NCBI RefSeq assembly: GCF_028369105.1
Contig: NZ_JAQNDO010000001.1
Location: forward strand, 4,556,501 to 4,620,500
Reading direction: 5' to 3'
DNA: 64,000 nucleotides
Origin: Polyangium mundeleinium
GTDB taxonomy: Bacteria > Myxococcota_A > Polyangia > Polyangiales > Polyangiaceae
The position numbers were made by a program, and so were the translations under genes. Positions 7,445-18,784 of this stretch are shown one piece after another. The stretch's first letter is position 1. Each line of letters begins with the position of its first letter. The notes beneath the pieces are model-generated. The model searched no databases. It was not told the origin of the DNA and was given only the letters and a program-made list of their open reading frames with translations.

Positions 7445-8785
7445 GTCGCGCCGCTCCATGACGAGCGGCATCCCGCGGGAAGGCGCGATCGTCACCCCGC
7501 GACGCACCTCGTGCACCTTGCCGAAGCGCGGCAGGCGCAGCTCCGTGCGCGCGAGGATCGTGGCGAGGATCATCTTCATTTCATAGAGCGCGAACGCCAT
7601 GCCGATGCAGCGGCGAATGCCGCCGCCGAAGGGGAGCCACTCGTGAGGCGCGAATCGCTGGCGCAAAAAGCGGTCCGGATCGAAGCGCGTCGGATCCGGG
7701 TAAAGGTCGGGCCTTCGATGAATGAGGTAAATCGATACGAGCGCAGGCGTGCCGGCTTCGAGATCATAGCCGCCGATGCGCATGGGCCGCTGGAGGAGCC
7801 TCCCGACCATCAGGACCACGGGCTGCAAGCGCAACGTCTCCCGCGCCGTCGCGTCGAGCAGCGCGCAGCGGGCGATGCGCTCGGGCGCGAGATCCGGCAA
7901 TGCGCCCTCCGTTTCGAGCTCGCGGACGAGGCGGGCGACCAGGCTCTTCGAGGCGAGGATCCACCGCAGCCCCCACGAGAGCGCGGTCGCCGTGGTCTCG
8001 TGGCCGGCGGCGAGCAGGGTCATGAGCTCGTCGCGCAGCTCGCCGTCGCTCATGGGCTCGCCCGCCTCGTCGCGCGCGTCGAGCAGGAGCGAGAGGATGT
8101 CGTCCCCACGCTCGCCCGAGGTCCGGCGGCGCCGGATCTCCCCATAGAGCATCTCGTCGGCCTTGTGGAGGGCCCGGACCAGGCTGTTCCAGCGCGTGAG
8201 GGGGCCGAGGTCCCGCTGGAACATGGGCACGAGGAAGATCGGGTTCGTCGTGAGCTCGAGGATCTCCACGAGCCGCTCGCGCAACCGGTGGAACAGCTCG
8301 CCCTCGCCGATGCCGAAGACGACGCGCAAGATGACGTCGAGCGTGATCGCCTGCAGGCGCTCGTGCACCGGGAAACGCTCGCGCGCGGGCCAGCCGGCGA
8401 TCGAGGCCTCGGTGAGGGCGACCATGCGCGCGCCGTAGGATGCCATGCGCTCGCCGTGCAGGGGCGGCATGAGCAGCTTGCGCTGGCGCAGGTGCTCCTT
8501 GCCGTCGAGCAGGAGGAGCGAGGCTTTTCCGAGGATCGGCCCGAGCACCGCGTTGACCTGCCCCGCGTGCGCGTCGTCCGGGCCGAGCGCAAAAATCTCC
8601 TTCGCGGCGTCGGGGTGGTGGAAGACCACCGCGGGCTTGGGATTGGCCGGAAACCGCATCGTGAAGGCGTCCGGGTACCGCTTGGCCATGGCCTCGAGGA
8701 AGGGGAACGGGCGGTAGAGGAACGGCGGGAGGGTGAGGGCCGGGGGCAGGGGGAGTCCGGGCACGCGCTGCATGGGGCGCAGCAT
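7409..8785 (-). CDS. Cytochrome P450
   Basis: A 458-residue cytosolic P450. The I-helix 'LLAAGHETTATALSWG' holds the oxygen-activating Thr. The ExxR motif is 'ETLR', the PERF-like segment is 'FDPDRFL', and the haem-binding loop is 'FGGGIRRCIG' with the Cys ligand at about 393. The opening 'VPGLPLPP' and overall layout look like the CYP110-type P450s common in myxobacteria and cyanobacteria, which act on fatty acids and terpenoids (substrate unknown here). Starts at 8785 or 8773 are possible and neither has a clear ribosome site; a longer in-frame extension overlaps the divergent oxidoreductase and is rejected. No ferredoxin or reductase gene is adjacent. Confidence 0.92.
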   Translation of the reverse strand: MLRPMQRVPGLPLPPALTLPPFLYRPFPFLEAMAKRYPDAFTMRFPANPKPAVVFHHPDAAKEIFALGPDDAHAGQVNAVLGPILGKASLLLLDGKEHLRQRKLLMPPLHGERMASYGARMVALTEASIAGWPARERFPVHERLQAITLDVILRVVFGIGEGELFHRLRERLVEILELTTNPIFLVPMFQRDLGPLTRWNSLVRALHKADEMLYGEIRRRRTSGERGDDILSLLLDARDEAGEPMSDGELRDELMTLLAAGHETTATALSWGLRWILASKSLVARLVRELETEGALPDLAPERIARCALLDATARETLRLQPVVLMVGRLLQRPMRIGGYDLEAGTPALVSIYLIHRRPDLYPDPTRFDPDRFLRQRFAPHEWLPFGGGIRRCIGMAFALYEMKMILATILARTELRLPRFGKVHEVRRGVTIAPSRGMPLVMERRDSSRIHDRKDRS

Positions 8786-8876
8786 AGGGGGGAACGCGAA
8801 GGAGGGAAGGGGCGGCGCGCGGGCCGTTGCTCGGGGCGCCCCGGCCGGATAGGGTGCGCCGCGAGAGGAGCTGACG

Positions 8877-9890
<1,014 letters not shown>

Positions 9891-9982
9891 CGCCTCTCCG
9901 CGGGGGGGCGCACCGCGGCCTCCGTGTTCGGCACGTCCCCGCGTAGGGAGCCCGCCTCGGGCACCGTCCAAGGGGAACGATC

Positions 9983-11296
9983 ATGACATCTCCTCGAACC
10001 AACGAGCCGACCGGCGGGGATCCCGAGGTCCTCAAGGTCGTCGCGCGGGGCAAACGGCGGCGGCTCCCGTGGGTGCTGCTCGCCGCCGTCCTCGTCGCCG
10101 GCGGCGGGGGCGGCTTTTATGTGTGGAAGAAGAAGACCGCCGCCGCCGCGGAAGGCACGAAGTACCAGTCGCAGAAGGTCGAGCGCGGCGACCTCCGGGT
10201 GACCGTCACCGCCACCGGCACGCTGAAGGCGCGCAACACCGTGGAGGTCGGCGCGGAGATCACGGGCCGCGTCCTCGAAGTCCACGTCAATTTCAACGAC
10301 AAGGTCACGAAGGGCCAGATCCTCGCCGAGATCGACACGGAGCAATACACGGCCAGGATCGAGGAGGCGACGGCGCAGCTCGCCTCGGCCAACGCCTCGC
10401 TCATGAACGCGCGCACCACGGCGAGCGAGAACAAGCTGAAGCTCACGCGGGCCGAGGGGATGCTGGCGCAGGGGCTCGCGCCGGCGCAGGACGTCGAGGC
10501 CGCGCAGGCGAACTACAAGCGCGCCGAGGCGCAGGTGGCGTCGTCGTCCTCGCAGGTGACGCTCGCACAGGCGTCGCTCAAGGTCGCGAAGACGAACCTT
10601 TCGAAGGCGGTCATTCGTTCGCCGATCGACGGGGTGGTGCTGAACCGCGCGGTCGAGCCGGGCCAGACGGTCACCTCGGGCATGCAGACGCCGGTGCTCT
10701 TCGTGCTCGCGGCGGACCTCGGTCAGCTCCAGCTCAACGTGCAGGTCGACGAGGCCGACGTGGGCTCGGTGAAAGAGGGGCAGGAGGCGAGCTTCACGGT
10801 CGACGCGTACGCGCAGCAATCGTTCGTGTCGAAGGTGCTCGCCGTGAAGAACATGCCGACGACGGGGACGACCGTGGTCACGTACGAGGCGTGGCTCTCG
10901 GTCGACAACACGAAGGGATTGCTCCGCCCCGGCATGACGGCGACGGCGACGGTCGTGGTCGACGAGCGCAAGAACGTGCTCCTCGTCTCGAATGCGGCCT
11001 TGCGGTTCAACCCGAACCGGAAGACGACGAGCACGCAGCAGCAGGGCATCTCGGTGAACCAGTTCTTGCCGACGGGGGGCCGGCCGGGGATGGGACAGCA
11101 AAAGCGCCCGACGGGCACGGGCACGGGCACGGGCGCGCCGCGTGAGCCGGCGCTCTGGCTGCCGACGGGCGGTGAGCCTCGCCGCGTGAAGGTGGAGGTC
11201 GGCGCGACGGACGGCATTCGCACGGAGATCCGCGCGGAGGAGATCTCCGAGGGGACCGACGTCGTGGTCAGCATGGTCGAGGCGCCGCGTGGCTGA
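9983..11296 (+). CDS. MacA-type periplasmic adaptor (membrane fusion) protein
   Basis: 437 residues. A short cytoplasmic start is followed by a TM anchor at about 28-47. A barrel-sandwich (lipoyl-like) half-motif 'TVTATGTLKARNTVEVGAEI' comes next, then a coiled-coil hairpin (about 115-205) and the returning half 'VIRSPIDGVVLNRAVEPGQ'. Beta-barrel and membrane-proximal domains complete it; a Gly/Thr-rich loop (TGTGTGTG) interrupts the last domain. It should link the inner-membrane ABC transporter to the TolC-type channel encoded downstream. The stop overlaps the ATP-binding gene by 8 bp. This is the first gene of a four-gene operon. Confidence 0.92.
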   Translation: MTSPRTNEPTGGDPEVLKVVARGKRRRLPWVLLAAVLVAGGGGGFYVWKKKTAAAAEGTKYQSQKVERGDLRVTVTATGTLKARNTVEVGAEITGRVLEVHVNFNDKVTKGQILAEIDTEQYTARIEEATAQLASANASLMNARTTASENKLKLTRAEGMLAQGLAPAQDVEAAQANYKRAEAQVASSSSQVTLAQASLKVAKTNLSKAVIRSPIDGVVLNRAVEPGQTVTSGMQTPVLFVLAADLGQLQLNVQVDEADVGSVKEGQEASFTVDAYAQQSFVSKVLAVKNMPTTGTTVVTYEAWLSVDNTKGLLRPGMTATATVVVDERKNVLLVSNAALRFNPNRKTTSTQQQGISVNQFLPTGGRPGMGQQKRPTGTGTGTGAPREPALWLPTGGEPRRVKVEVGATDGIRTEIRAEEISEGTDVVVSMVEAPRG

Positions 11297-12004
11297 GCTG
11301 CCTCGCGCGGACGGCGGCGCGAGATCTCCGATCGTCGAATTCCGGCGTGTCGAGAAGATCTACGGCGAGGGCGAGTCCGAGGTGCGCGCGCTCGACGGCG
11401 TCGACATGCGCATCGAGCGCGGGGAGTTCGTCAGCATCATGGGGTCCTCCGGCTCGGGCAAATCGACCGCCATGAACATGATCGGTTGTCTCGACGTCCC
11501 CACGTCCGGCGCGTACCTCTTCCGCGGCGTCAACGTCTGCGACCTCGATCAGGACCAGCGCGCGCTGCTCCGGCGCCATTTCATCGGGTTCGTCTTCCAG
11601 GGGTTCAACCTGCTCGCGCGGACGACGGCGCTCGAGAACGTGGAACTGCCGCTCGTCTACCGGCGCGTGCCGGCCGAGGAGCGGCGGGCGCGGGCGCTCC
11701 GGGCGCTCAATCTCGTGGGGCTCGCGGAGCGCGCGGGGCATACGAGCGCGAAGCTCTCGGGCGGCCAGCAGCAGCGCGTCGCCATTGCGCGGGCGCTCGT
11801 GACGGAGCCCTCCTTGCTCCTCGCGGACGAGCCGACCGGCAACCTCGATACCGCGCGGAAGGCCGAGATCATGGAGCTCATGGTCCAGTTGAACCGCGAG
11901 CACGGCATCACCGTGGTGATGGTGACGCACGAGCCGGACATGGCCGAATACGGGACGCGGACGATCGTGTTCCGTGACGGCAAAATCATCTCGGGGAATG
12001 GCTG

Positions 12005-12005
<1 letters not shown>
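11289..12005 (+). CDS. MacB-type ABC transporter ATP-binding protein
   Basis: 238 residues with a full set of ABC motifs: Walker A 'GSSGSGKST', Q-loop '[10 protein letters not shown]', signature '[15 protein letters not shown]', Walker B '[12 protein letters not shown]' and H-loop 'VMVTHEP'. It belongs to the MacB/LolD/FtsE group, in which the ATPase is separate from the permease. It overlaps the adaptor gene at its start and the permease gene by 1 bp at its end (TGATG), so the three are translationally coupled. It should power the mechanotransmission type of export rather than classical membrane translocation. Confidence 0.95.
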
Positions 12006-13202
<1,197 letters not shown>

Positions 13203-13210
<8 letters not shown>

Positions 13211-14744
13211 AACGTCGAAATGGTGCGTCGCGGTGTCTTCGCTCGCGCTCGCCCTCTCCTCCGCGGACGCGTTCGCCCAGCAGACGCCGCCGAGCGCGGC
13301 CAGCCGGCCGGCCTCGCCCGTGGTCCACGAGATCACGGAGAACGACGTCATCATGCTCGTGCTCCGGCACAACCCCGACGTCGCTTCGGCCATTCTATCG
13401 GAGAAACAAGCGGCGGTCTTGGTGCGGGCGCAGGAGGTGCGGTATCCGTTCGTGCTCACGGCGAACGGGGGATACACGCACAGCGCGTCGCCCGCGCTCG
13501 GGCGGGATGGCCAGGTCACGGTCGGCGAGCGTGACGTCTTCTCGCTGAACGCGGCGCTGCGGAAGGATTTCGCGACCGGCACGGTGGTGTCGCTCTCGGT
13601 CCAGAGCAGCCGCAGCTCGACGTCGAACCCCGTCGGCGAGCTCGTCACGGCGGGCGCGGCGGGCGTGGGGTATTCCATGTCGACGCGGCTCTCGCTCACG
13701 CAGCCCATCCTCCGCGGCGCGGGGACGCGGATGGGCGAGGCCGGGCTCCGGGCCGCGGAGCTCGATCGCGCTGCGGCGCACGAGGGGCGCGAGCGCGTGG
13801 CGAGCGAGGTCGTGCGCGACGCGCTCACCGCGTACTGGGAGCTCTGGTATGCGTCGCGCTCGCTCGGCATCGAGCAGGCCGCGCGGGATCTCGCGAAGAC
13901 CGAGCGCGACGCGGCCGATCAGCGGCGCGAGAAGGGGGCGCTCGCGGCCGTCGACGTCCTCTCGTACGAGACCCGCATTGCGACGCTCGGCGAGTCGGTC
14001 ACGTCGGCGGAGCTCTCGGAGCTCCAGCGCGGGCTCGAGCTCGCGCAGATCCTCGCCGTCATCGATCCGAACGTGCGCCTGCGCGCGGCCGGCAGCCCCG
14101 ACGCCCCGCCGGTGCCGACCGTGGCGGAGGTGGAGAAGGCGCTCACCTCGCTCTCGCCGGAGCTGAAGGAGCTCGAGGCGCGCGTCGCCTCGGCCGAGTC
14201 ACGCGCGCAGGTGGCGGGCGACGCGTATCGACCGCGGCTCGACGTGGAAGGGTACGTGGAGCTCCGCGGCCTCGGCAATGGCAGCATCGCGCCGGCGTTC
14301 GCGCAGATCGGGACGTTTGGCGCCGTCGGCGGGTACGTGGGGTTCCTCTTCGAGGCGCCGCTCACGACCGCGCGGGAATCGGCGGAGGTCGAGAATGCGC
14401 GCATCAACGCGCAGATCTCGAAGAACCAGCTCGAATCCGCGCGCAGCCGGATCCGCATCCTCGCGCTCCGCCTCGTCGCGCAGCTCGAATCCGCGGAGGC
14501 CCGGCGCGCGGCGGCGATGCAGACGGTGGCCATCGCCGAGAGGCAGCTCGAAGCCGAGCGCGCGCGTTTTGCGCTCGGCGCGTCGACGCCGCTCCAGGTG
14601 CAGCAAGCCGAGGACACGGTGCGCACCTCGCGCCTGCGCGTCGCGCGGGCGACGGTGGATCGCACCCAGGCCTTGCTCTCGCTGGAGCACGCGATGGGGC
14701 GCATCGCGGCGCGGATCGGCGACGGCTCCACGCCGCCGAAGTGA
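13203..14744 (+). CDS. TolC-family outer-membrane efflux protein
   Basis: 513 residues. The signal peptide ends in 'SSADAFAQQ'. Two OEP repeats follow with long heptad helices and the characteristic strands '[15 protein letters not shown]' and '[21 protein letters not shown]'. It forms the trimeric outer-membrane channel for the MacA/MacB proteins encoded just upstream. It starts inside the permease gene (8-bp overlap) and ends 3 bp before the convergent gene at 14748, so there is no room for a classical terminator between them. Confidence 0.93.
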
Positions 14745-14747
14745 ACG

Positions 14748-15794
14748 TCAGAGGGGGGGCCGGGACGCGAAGGGGCGCCGCGGCCGCACGCGGCCGGTGA
14801 GCGCGAGCCACTCCGCGGCGCTGAGGGGTTCCTCGAAGAGCGACGCGTCGCTCCCGTGCAATCGGAACAGCTCCACGATGAAGCGCATGCGATCGGCGAG
14901 CGCGTCCCAGCGCTCGGCGCGGCTGCCGCACGTCGACGCGATGTCGGCGTCGAAGCGCAGGACGAACGTGACGAGCTCCGGGTCTTCGAGCGCTTCGAGG
15001 TGCTCGCCAAAAGGCCCATCCGGCAGATCCGCGCCGAGGCGATGAATCGCCGTGCCGCCCCCGAGCTCGAGCTCCAGCATCGCCTTCGTGACGAGCGCGC
15101 GCGTGGTCGGGCCGCCGGGCATCGCCGCCGCGATCCGGCCTTGCAGGCGCGTCTGCTCCTGCAGCGCGACGTACAGGTTCGCCGCGTAGAGCAGCTCGGC
15201 TTTGCGTTTGCCCGCGGGCGCGCGGGCGGCTTCGAGGTAACATTCGAAGGCGCGGCGCAGGATGTCCTGTCCACCTCGATCCGGCGGGCCTTTCGTGAAC
15301 GCGGCGAAGAAGGCGGCGAGCGCCTCGTCGCCGGCGCGGAAGGCACGCACGAAGCCGGCGAAGGCCGGGGCGACTTCCAGGAAGACCTCGCGATTGCCCT
15401 CGCCGACCTCCCGCGAGACGTCGCGCATGGTATCGACGAGGAACCGCGCGCCCGGGACGCGCGCTGCGGCGCGGGCGACGTATTGTTGTCCCGGGAGATC
15501 CTCACCGCGAATGGACTGTCCGGCGCGGCGCGAGGCCCAGGCGGCCATCGTGCACCAGTTGATCGCCGCGCCGCTGCCGAGGAGATCGGCGACTTCGAGC
15601 GAGAGATCGCCGTAGGCCTGGGTGATGAGCAGGTTGCGCGCGGCGGCGTCTTTCATCGCCACGACCCGCGTGATGTACGCCTCCGTCACGACGCGCTCGA
15701 CGCGGTCGCCAGCCTCGGCGAGGCGCGGGGATTCCTGGAGAGCGGGCCTACGAGGGAGGACGTCCCATGCAAAGCTGAGGAGGAGCGCGATCAT
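14748..15794 (-). CDS. Conserved hypothetical protein, mostly helical
   Basis: 348 residues. It is predicted to be all-helical and probably cytosolic, although residues 1-13 are hydrophobic and could be a weak anchor. A recognisable stretch 'GSGAAINWCTMAAWASRRAG' followed by 'IRGEDLP' recurs, as far as I remember, in actinobacterial and myxobacterial proteins of unknown function. No catalytic motif is evident. ATG 15794 is the first start in frame. The gene stands alone and is convergent with the efflux operon. I do not assign a function. Confidence 0.7.
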   Translation of the reverse strand: MIALLLSFAWDVLPRRPALQESPRLAEAGDRVERVVTEAYITRVVAMKDAAARNLLITQAYGDLSLEVADLLGSGAAINWCTMAAWASRRAGQSIRGEDLPGQQYVARAAARVPGARFLVDTMRDVSREVGEGNREVFLEVAPAFAGFVRAFRAGDEALAAFFAAFTKGPPDRGGQDILRRAFECYLEAARAPAGKRKAELLYAANLYVALQEQTRLQGRIAAAMPGGPTTRALVTKAMLELELGGGTAIHRLGADLPDGPFGEHLEALEDPELVTFVLRFDADIASTCGSRAERWDALADRMRFIVELFRLHGSDASLFEEPLSAAEWLALTGRVRPRRPFASRPPL

Positions 15795-16108
15795 GCCGTT
15801 TCTTCAAGCACGCGGCGGGCCAGCCCAGCTCGGCCCGCCGGCCCGCGGTTTTTCCGCGAATCAGCCCGATCCCGCGGTTTTCGGCGTAGAAAATGTGCTC
15901 GGGTGCAGGCTCGAGCCTGCAGCGTTGCGGGGTCCGGTGAGCAGGCAGGATTTCGTCGAATGGCAGGGATACGACGAAAAAGCTCCGTTTCGACTCCTTT
16001 CCTTCTCTCCAAAGTTTGACCACGGTCCAGGAACCTCGTTCGCCGATCCGGCGCCCAAGCTCCGCGCTTGCCGCGCCGTCCAAGCCCGGCCATGAGAAGG
16101 GGAATCCC
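15795..16108. other. 314-bp divergent intergenic region with an 18-bp palindrome
   Basis: This region separates the hypothetical gene (minus) from the PHP/eut operon (plus). It contains the perfect palindrome TGCAGGCTCGAGCCTGCA at 15904-15921 and two direct copies of CCCGCGGTTTT (near 15842 and 15872). Third-position bias is lost here, so it is unlikely to code. The palindrome is a candidate operator for the ethanolamine operon. Confidence 0.55.
15904..15921. promoter_or_regulatory. 18-bp perfect palindrome, candidate operator
   Basis: TGCAGGCTCGAGCCTGCA is self-complementary and lies about 190 bp upstream of the PHP gene start and 110 bp upstream of the divergent gene. No bound regulator is encoded nearby, so an operator role is inferred from symmetry and position only. 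Confidence 0.35.
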
Positions 16109-17335
16109 GTGACACGCGCGCCCGAGACGACGGTTCTTTTCTTCGCCCTGACGTTTCTCGCCGGCTGTAGCCGTTCGATCTCGCATCACCTGCTCGACGC
16201 CGGCATGTCGAGCGCCCACCGGCCGGCCCGGCCCGAAATCCCCGCGGCGGTCCTCCCCGAAGCGAAGAGCCCCTATCAGATCCTCGGCGGGGACATGCAT
16301 TGCCACGTGAGTCCCCCCGATTCGCCCCGGCACGTGAGCCGCGGCATGGAGGAGACGGTGGAGCTCGCCCATGCCGAGGGGCTCGATTTCGTGGTGCTCA
16401 CGCCCCACGTGCCGGCGCGGTTCTTCCAGAACGATCGGCTGCGCGAGGAGGTGCGCGAAGAGCTCGCGGCGCTCGAACGCGCGGTCCCGCGCGGGGAGGG
16501 GGAGCCGATCTTCATCGTAGGCTTCGAGTACACCGATCATCGGTATGGCCACATCGGCGCCTCGTTCGCGGACCTCGGCGCGGTGCTCGCGGAGGTCTCT
16601 GCGACCGCCGCCGTCGAGGAGCCGGCGCGGTTTTTTCAGGCATATCTGCGGCGCGGAGGCTTGCTCGTCGTCAACCACCCGCTGCTCACGCCGGTCGATT
16701 CGATCATTCGAATGGCGCGGGCCAACCTCTCCTGGCGCCCGTTCACGGCGCCGGGGCCGTATCCGGCGGAGATCGTCGATCTCGATCAGAACGCGCAGGC
16801 GTTCGAGGTGTACAACCTCGCGGTGACCGAGCTCAGGGATCGTTTCCTCCTCGGGGACTCCTTGACCACGCTGGAGGCGACGCTCGCGCGGCTCGATCGG
16901 GAGATCCCGCTGCGCGCGCGGCCCCTCGTGCCGGTCGGAGGCTCGGACAGCCATAGCGGTCATCTGCGGGCGGCGACGTTCGTGCTGGCGGAGGAGCGCT
17001 CGGCGAAGGGTGTGCGGGAGGGCATCGTCGCGGGGCGCGTCTGTGTGCGGGATCCGGCGGCGTGCTCGTTCGAGGTGCGCGCCGCGGGCGGCGCGTGGCT
17101 ACCGCCCGGGAGCGTGATCCGCGACGCGACGATGGTCGAGGTGCGCGCCCGGGGCGAGGAGATCCGCTTTTTCGCGAATGGCACCGTCCTCGCGCCCGAG
17201 GAGTCGGGGCATACCGTGTTCGTCCCGGTCACGCCGGGCCAATGCAGCGTCCTTCGGGCGCGGGTCGACGCGGGGTATTCGGGACCGGTGTACGTGAATT
17301 GCCCGTTTTCGCTGGGCGCAGGCCTGACTCCGTGA
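16109..17335 (+). CDS. PHP-domain phosphoesterase lipoprotein
   Basis: 408 residues. The signal peptide has the lipobox LAGC, so the protein should be lipid-anchored. The PHP domain begins with 'GDMHCHVSPPDS', supplying the metal-binding HxH-type pair. 'ARFVV'-like strands, 'FEYTDHRYGHIG', 'NHPLLTP' and 'GGSDSHSGH' provide the later His/Asp ligands. The domain is typical of polymerase/histidinol-phosphatase metal-dependent phosphoesterases and of secreted CehA/McbA-like hydrolases. GTG 16109 is chosen because GAGAAGGGG precedes it and the signal peptide starts there. It lies only 4 bp before the EutA gene, implying co-transcription and perhaps release of ethanolamine from a phosphodiester or phospholipid headgroup (inference). 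Confidence 0.8.
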   Translation: MTRAPETTVLFFALTFLAGCSRSISHHLLDAGMSSAHRPARPEIPAAVLPEAKSPYQILGGDMHCHVSPPDSPRHVSRGMEETVELAHAEGLDFVVLTPHVPARFFQNDRLREEVREELAALERAVPRGEGEPIFIVGFEYTDHRYGHIGASFADLGAVLAEVSATAAVEEPARFFQAYLRRGGLLVVNHPLLTPVDSIIRMARANLSWRPFTAPGPYPAEIVDLDQNAQAFEVYNLAVTELRDRFLLGDSLTTLEATLARLDREIPLRARPLVPVGGSDSHSGHLRAATFVLAEERSAKGVREGIVAGRVCVRDPAACSFEVRAAGGAWLPPGSVIRDATMVEVRARGEEIRFFANGTVLAPEESGHTVFVPVTPGQCSVLRARVDAGYSGPVYVNCPFSLGAGLTP

Positions 17336-17339
17336 TGTA

Positions 17340-18770
17340 TTGGCCCGGGTGAGCGGCATCGTCAGCCTGTTGGGTCTCGACTTCGGCAGCACGACCAGCA
17401 GCGCGATGGTCGCGTCCGCCACGATGGTCCGCAATTGCGTGACCGGCCGGGTGGAGCTGAGCCGGCTCACCGAAGAATACCGCTCCGTCCCGGTCTTCAC
17501 GCCCCTCCGTGAAGGACGTATCGACGAGGCCTCGGTCGTGGCGCTGCTCGATGGCTGGCTCGCGGAAGGGGGGCTTGAAGGGAAGGCGATCTTCGGCGGC
17601 GGCGCGCTCATCACGGGGCTCGCGGCCCAGCGGGAGAACGCGGCGGCCCTCGTGTCGCTCCTCCGCACGCGCCTCGGTGATGCCATTCTCGTGGCGACGG
17701 GCGACGCAAACCTCGAATCGTGGATGGCGTTTCTCGGGAGCGCTGCACGGCTCTCACGACGCCATCCGGAGGTCGAAATCCTCAACCTCGACATCGGCGG
17801 CGGGACGACGAACCTCGCGCTCGGCATCGATGGAGACGTCCGCCGCACGGGATGTCTGTTCGTGGGGGCGAGGCATGTTCAGGTCGAGCCCGGCACCTAT
17901 CGCATCATCTCCCTGTCGAGGTACGGCCGTGCGCTCCTCGATCACCTGGGCATGACCCGGGGGCCTGGGGACGAGCTCTCTCCCGGCGAGGTCGACGCCG
18001 TGCTCTCGTTTTACGTCACGTTGCTCGAAGCCGCGGTCATCGGGCGCGCCGAGGCATTTACGAAGGACGCCGCGCGCCTGCATCTGCACACGGACCTCGG
18101 GCTCGAACCCCCCGCGCCGCACGTGCCTCGTATCGTCACACTCTCGGGCGGCGTGGGCGCGCTCGTGTACGACAAACTCCGGGGCGCGCCGTGGCCCTCG
18201 ACGACGGTGTTCGGGGATCTCGGCATGGATCTCGCCCAGCGAATCCTCTCGTCCGACGTCCTCGCGCGTGACCTCTCGGCGTGGATCCCCGACCATTTCG
18301 GCCGCGCGACCGTCTTCGGAATGATGCGTCACAGCATGGACATCTCCGGCTCGACCGTCTTCCTCTCGTCGCCGGACGTCCTGCCCCTGCGTGATCTCCC
18401 CATTCTCGGCCGCCTGGGAAGCGACGCCGATGCCGGCCGCGTGCACACGCTCCTTCGTCTCGTGCGTGAGAGCCAGGCCGGCGGCTGCTTGCGGATCGAA
18501 GGGGCCGGGCCCTCGCTCGCCGCCCTTCGCCGGCTCGGCGCCTTGCTTGGCGACGCCTTGAAGGCGCGTCCGCTGCGGCCCGAACAGACCTTGGTTTTGT
18601 TCGTGGCCGAAAACGTGGGCAAGACCCTCGGCCAATACGTCAGCGATTGGGGCAAGAGCCCCGTCAAGCTCGTCGTCATCGACGAGGTTGCCGTCAGGGA
18701 CGCCCGCTTCGCGCAGATCGGGCGCATGAAGGATCACGTGGTTCCTGTGTGGTATTACGGGCAAGATTGA
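17340..18770 (+). CDS. eutA: Ethanolamine ammonia-lyase reactivating factor EutA
   Basis: 476 residues, close to the EutA norm. It is an actin-like ATPase-fold protein that exchanges damaged cobalamin on ethanolamine ammonia-lyase. Visible motifs are 'LLGLDFGSTTSSAMV' (phosphate 1), 'ILNLDIGGGTTNLAL' (phosphate 2) and 'VTLSGGVGALVYDKL' (adenosine). The start is TTG 17340 or GTG 17349; neither has a convincing ribosome site, and coupling to the PHP gene 4 bp upstream is likely. It is followed after 14 bp by the eutBC fusion gene, so enzyme and reactivase are co-expressed. Confidence 0.92.
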   Translation: MARVSGIVSLLGLDFGSTTSSAMVASATMVRNCVTGRVELSRLTEEYRSVPVFTPLREGRIDEASVVALLDGWLAEGGLEGKAIFGGGALITGLAAQRENAAALVSLLRTRLGDAILVATGDANLESWMAFLGSAARLSRRHPEVEILNLDIGGGTTNLALGIDGDVRRTGCLFVGARHVQVEPGTYRIISLSRYGRALLDHLGMTRGPGDELSPGEVDAVLSFYVTLLEAAVIGRAEAFTKDAARLHLHTDLGLEPPAPHVPRIVTLSGGVGALVYDKLRGAPWPSTTVFGDLGMDLAQRILSSDVLARDLSAWIPDHFGRATVFGMMRHSMDISGSTVFLSSPDVLPLRDLPILGRLGSDADAGRVHTLLRLVRESQAGGCLRIEGAGPSLAALRRLGALLGDALKARPLRPEQTLVLFVAENVGKTLGQYVSDWGKSPVKLVVIDEVAVRDARFAQIGRMKDHVVPVWYYGQD

Positions 18771-18784
18771 GAAGCGAGGAAGGG

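Noticed and set aside
16016-16108. Longer N-terminus for the PHP lipoprotein from ATG 16016
   Set aside because: It would bury the signal peptide behind 31 polar residues; GTG 16109 has a good ribosome site and an immediate lipobox signal.
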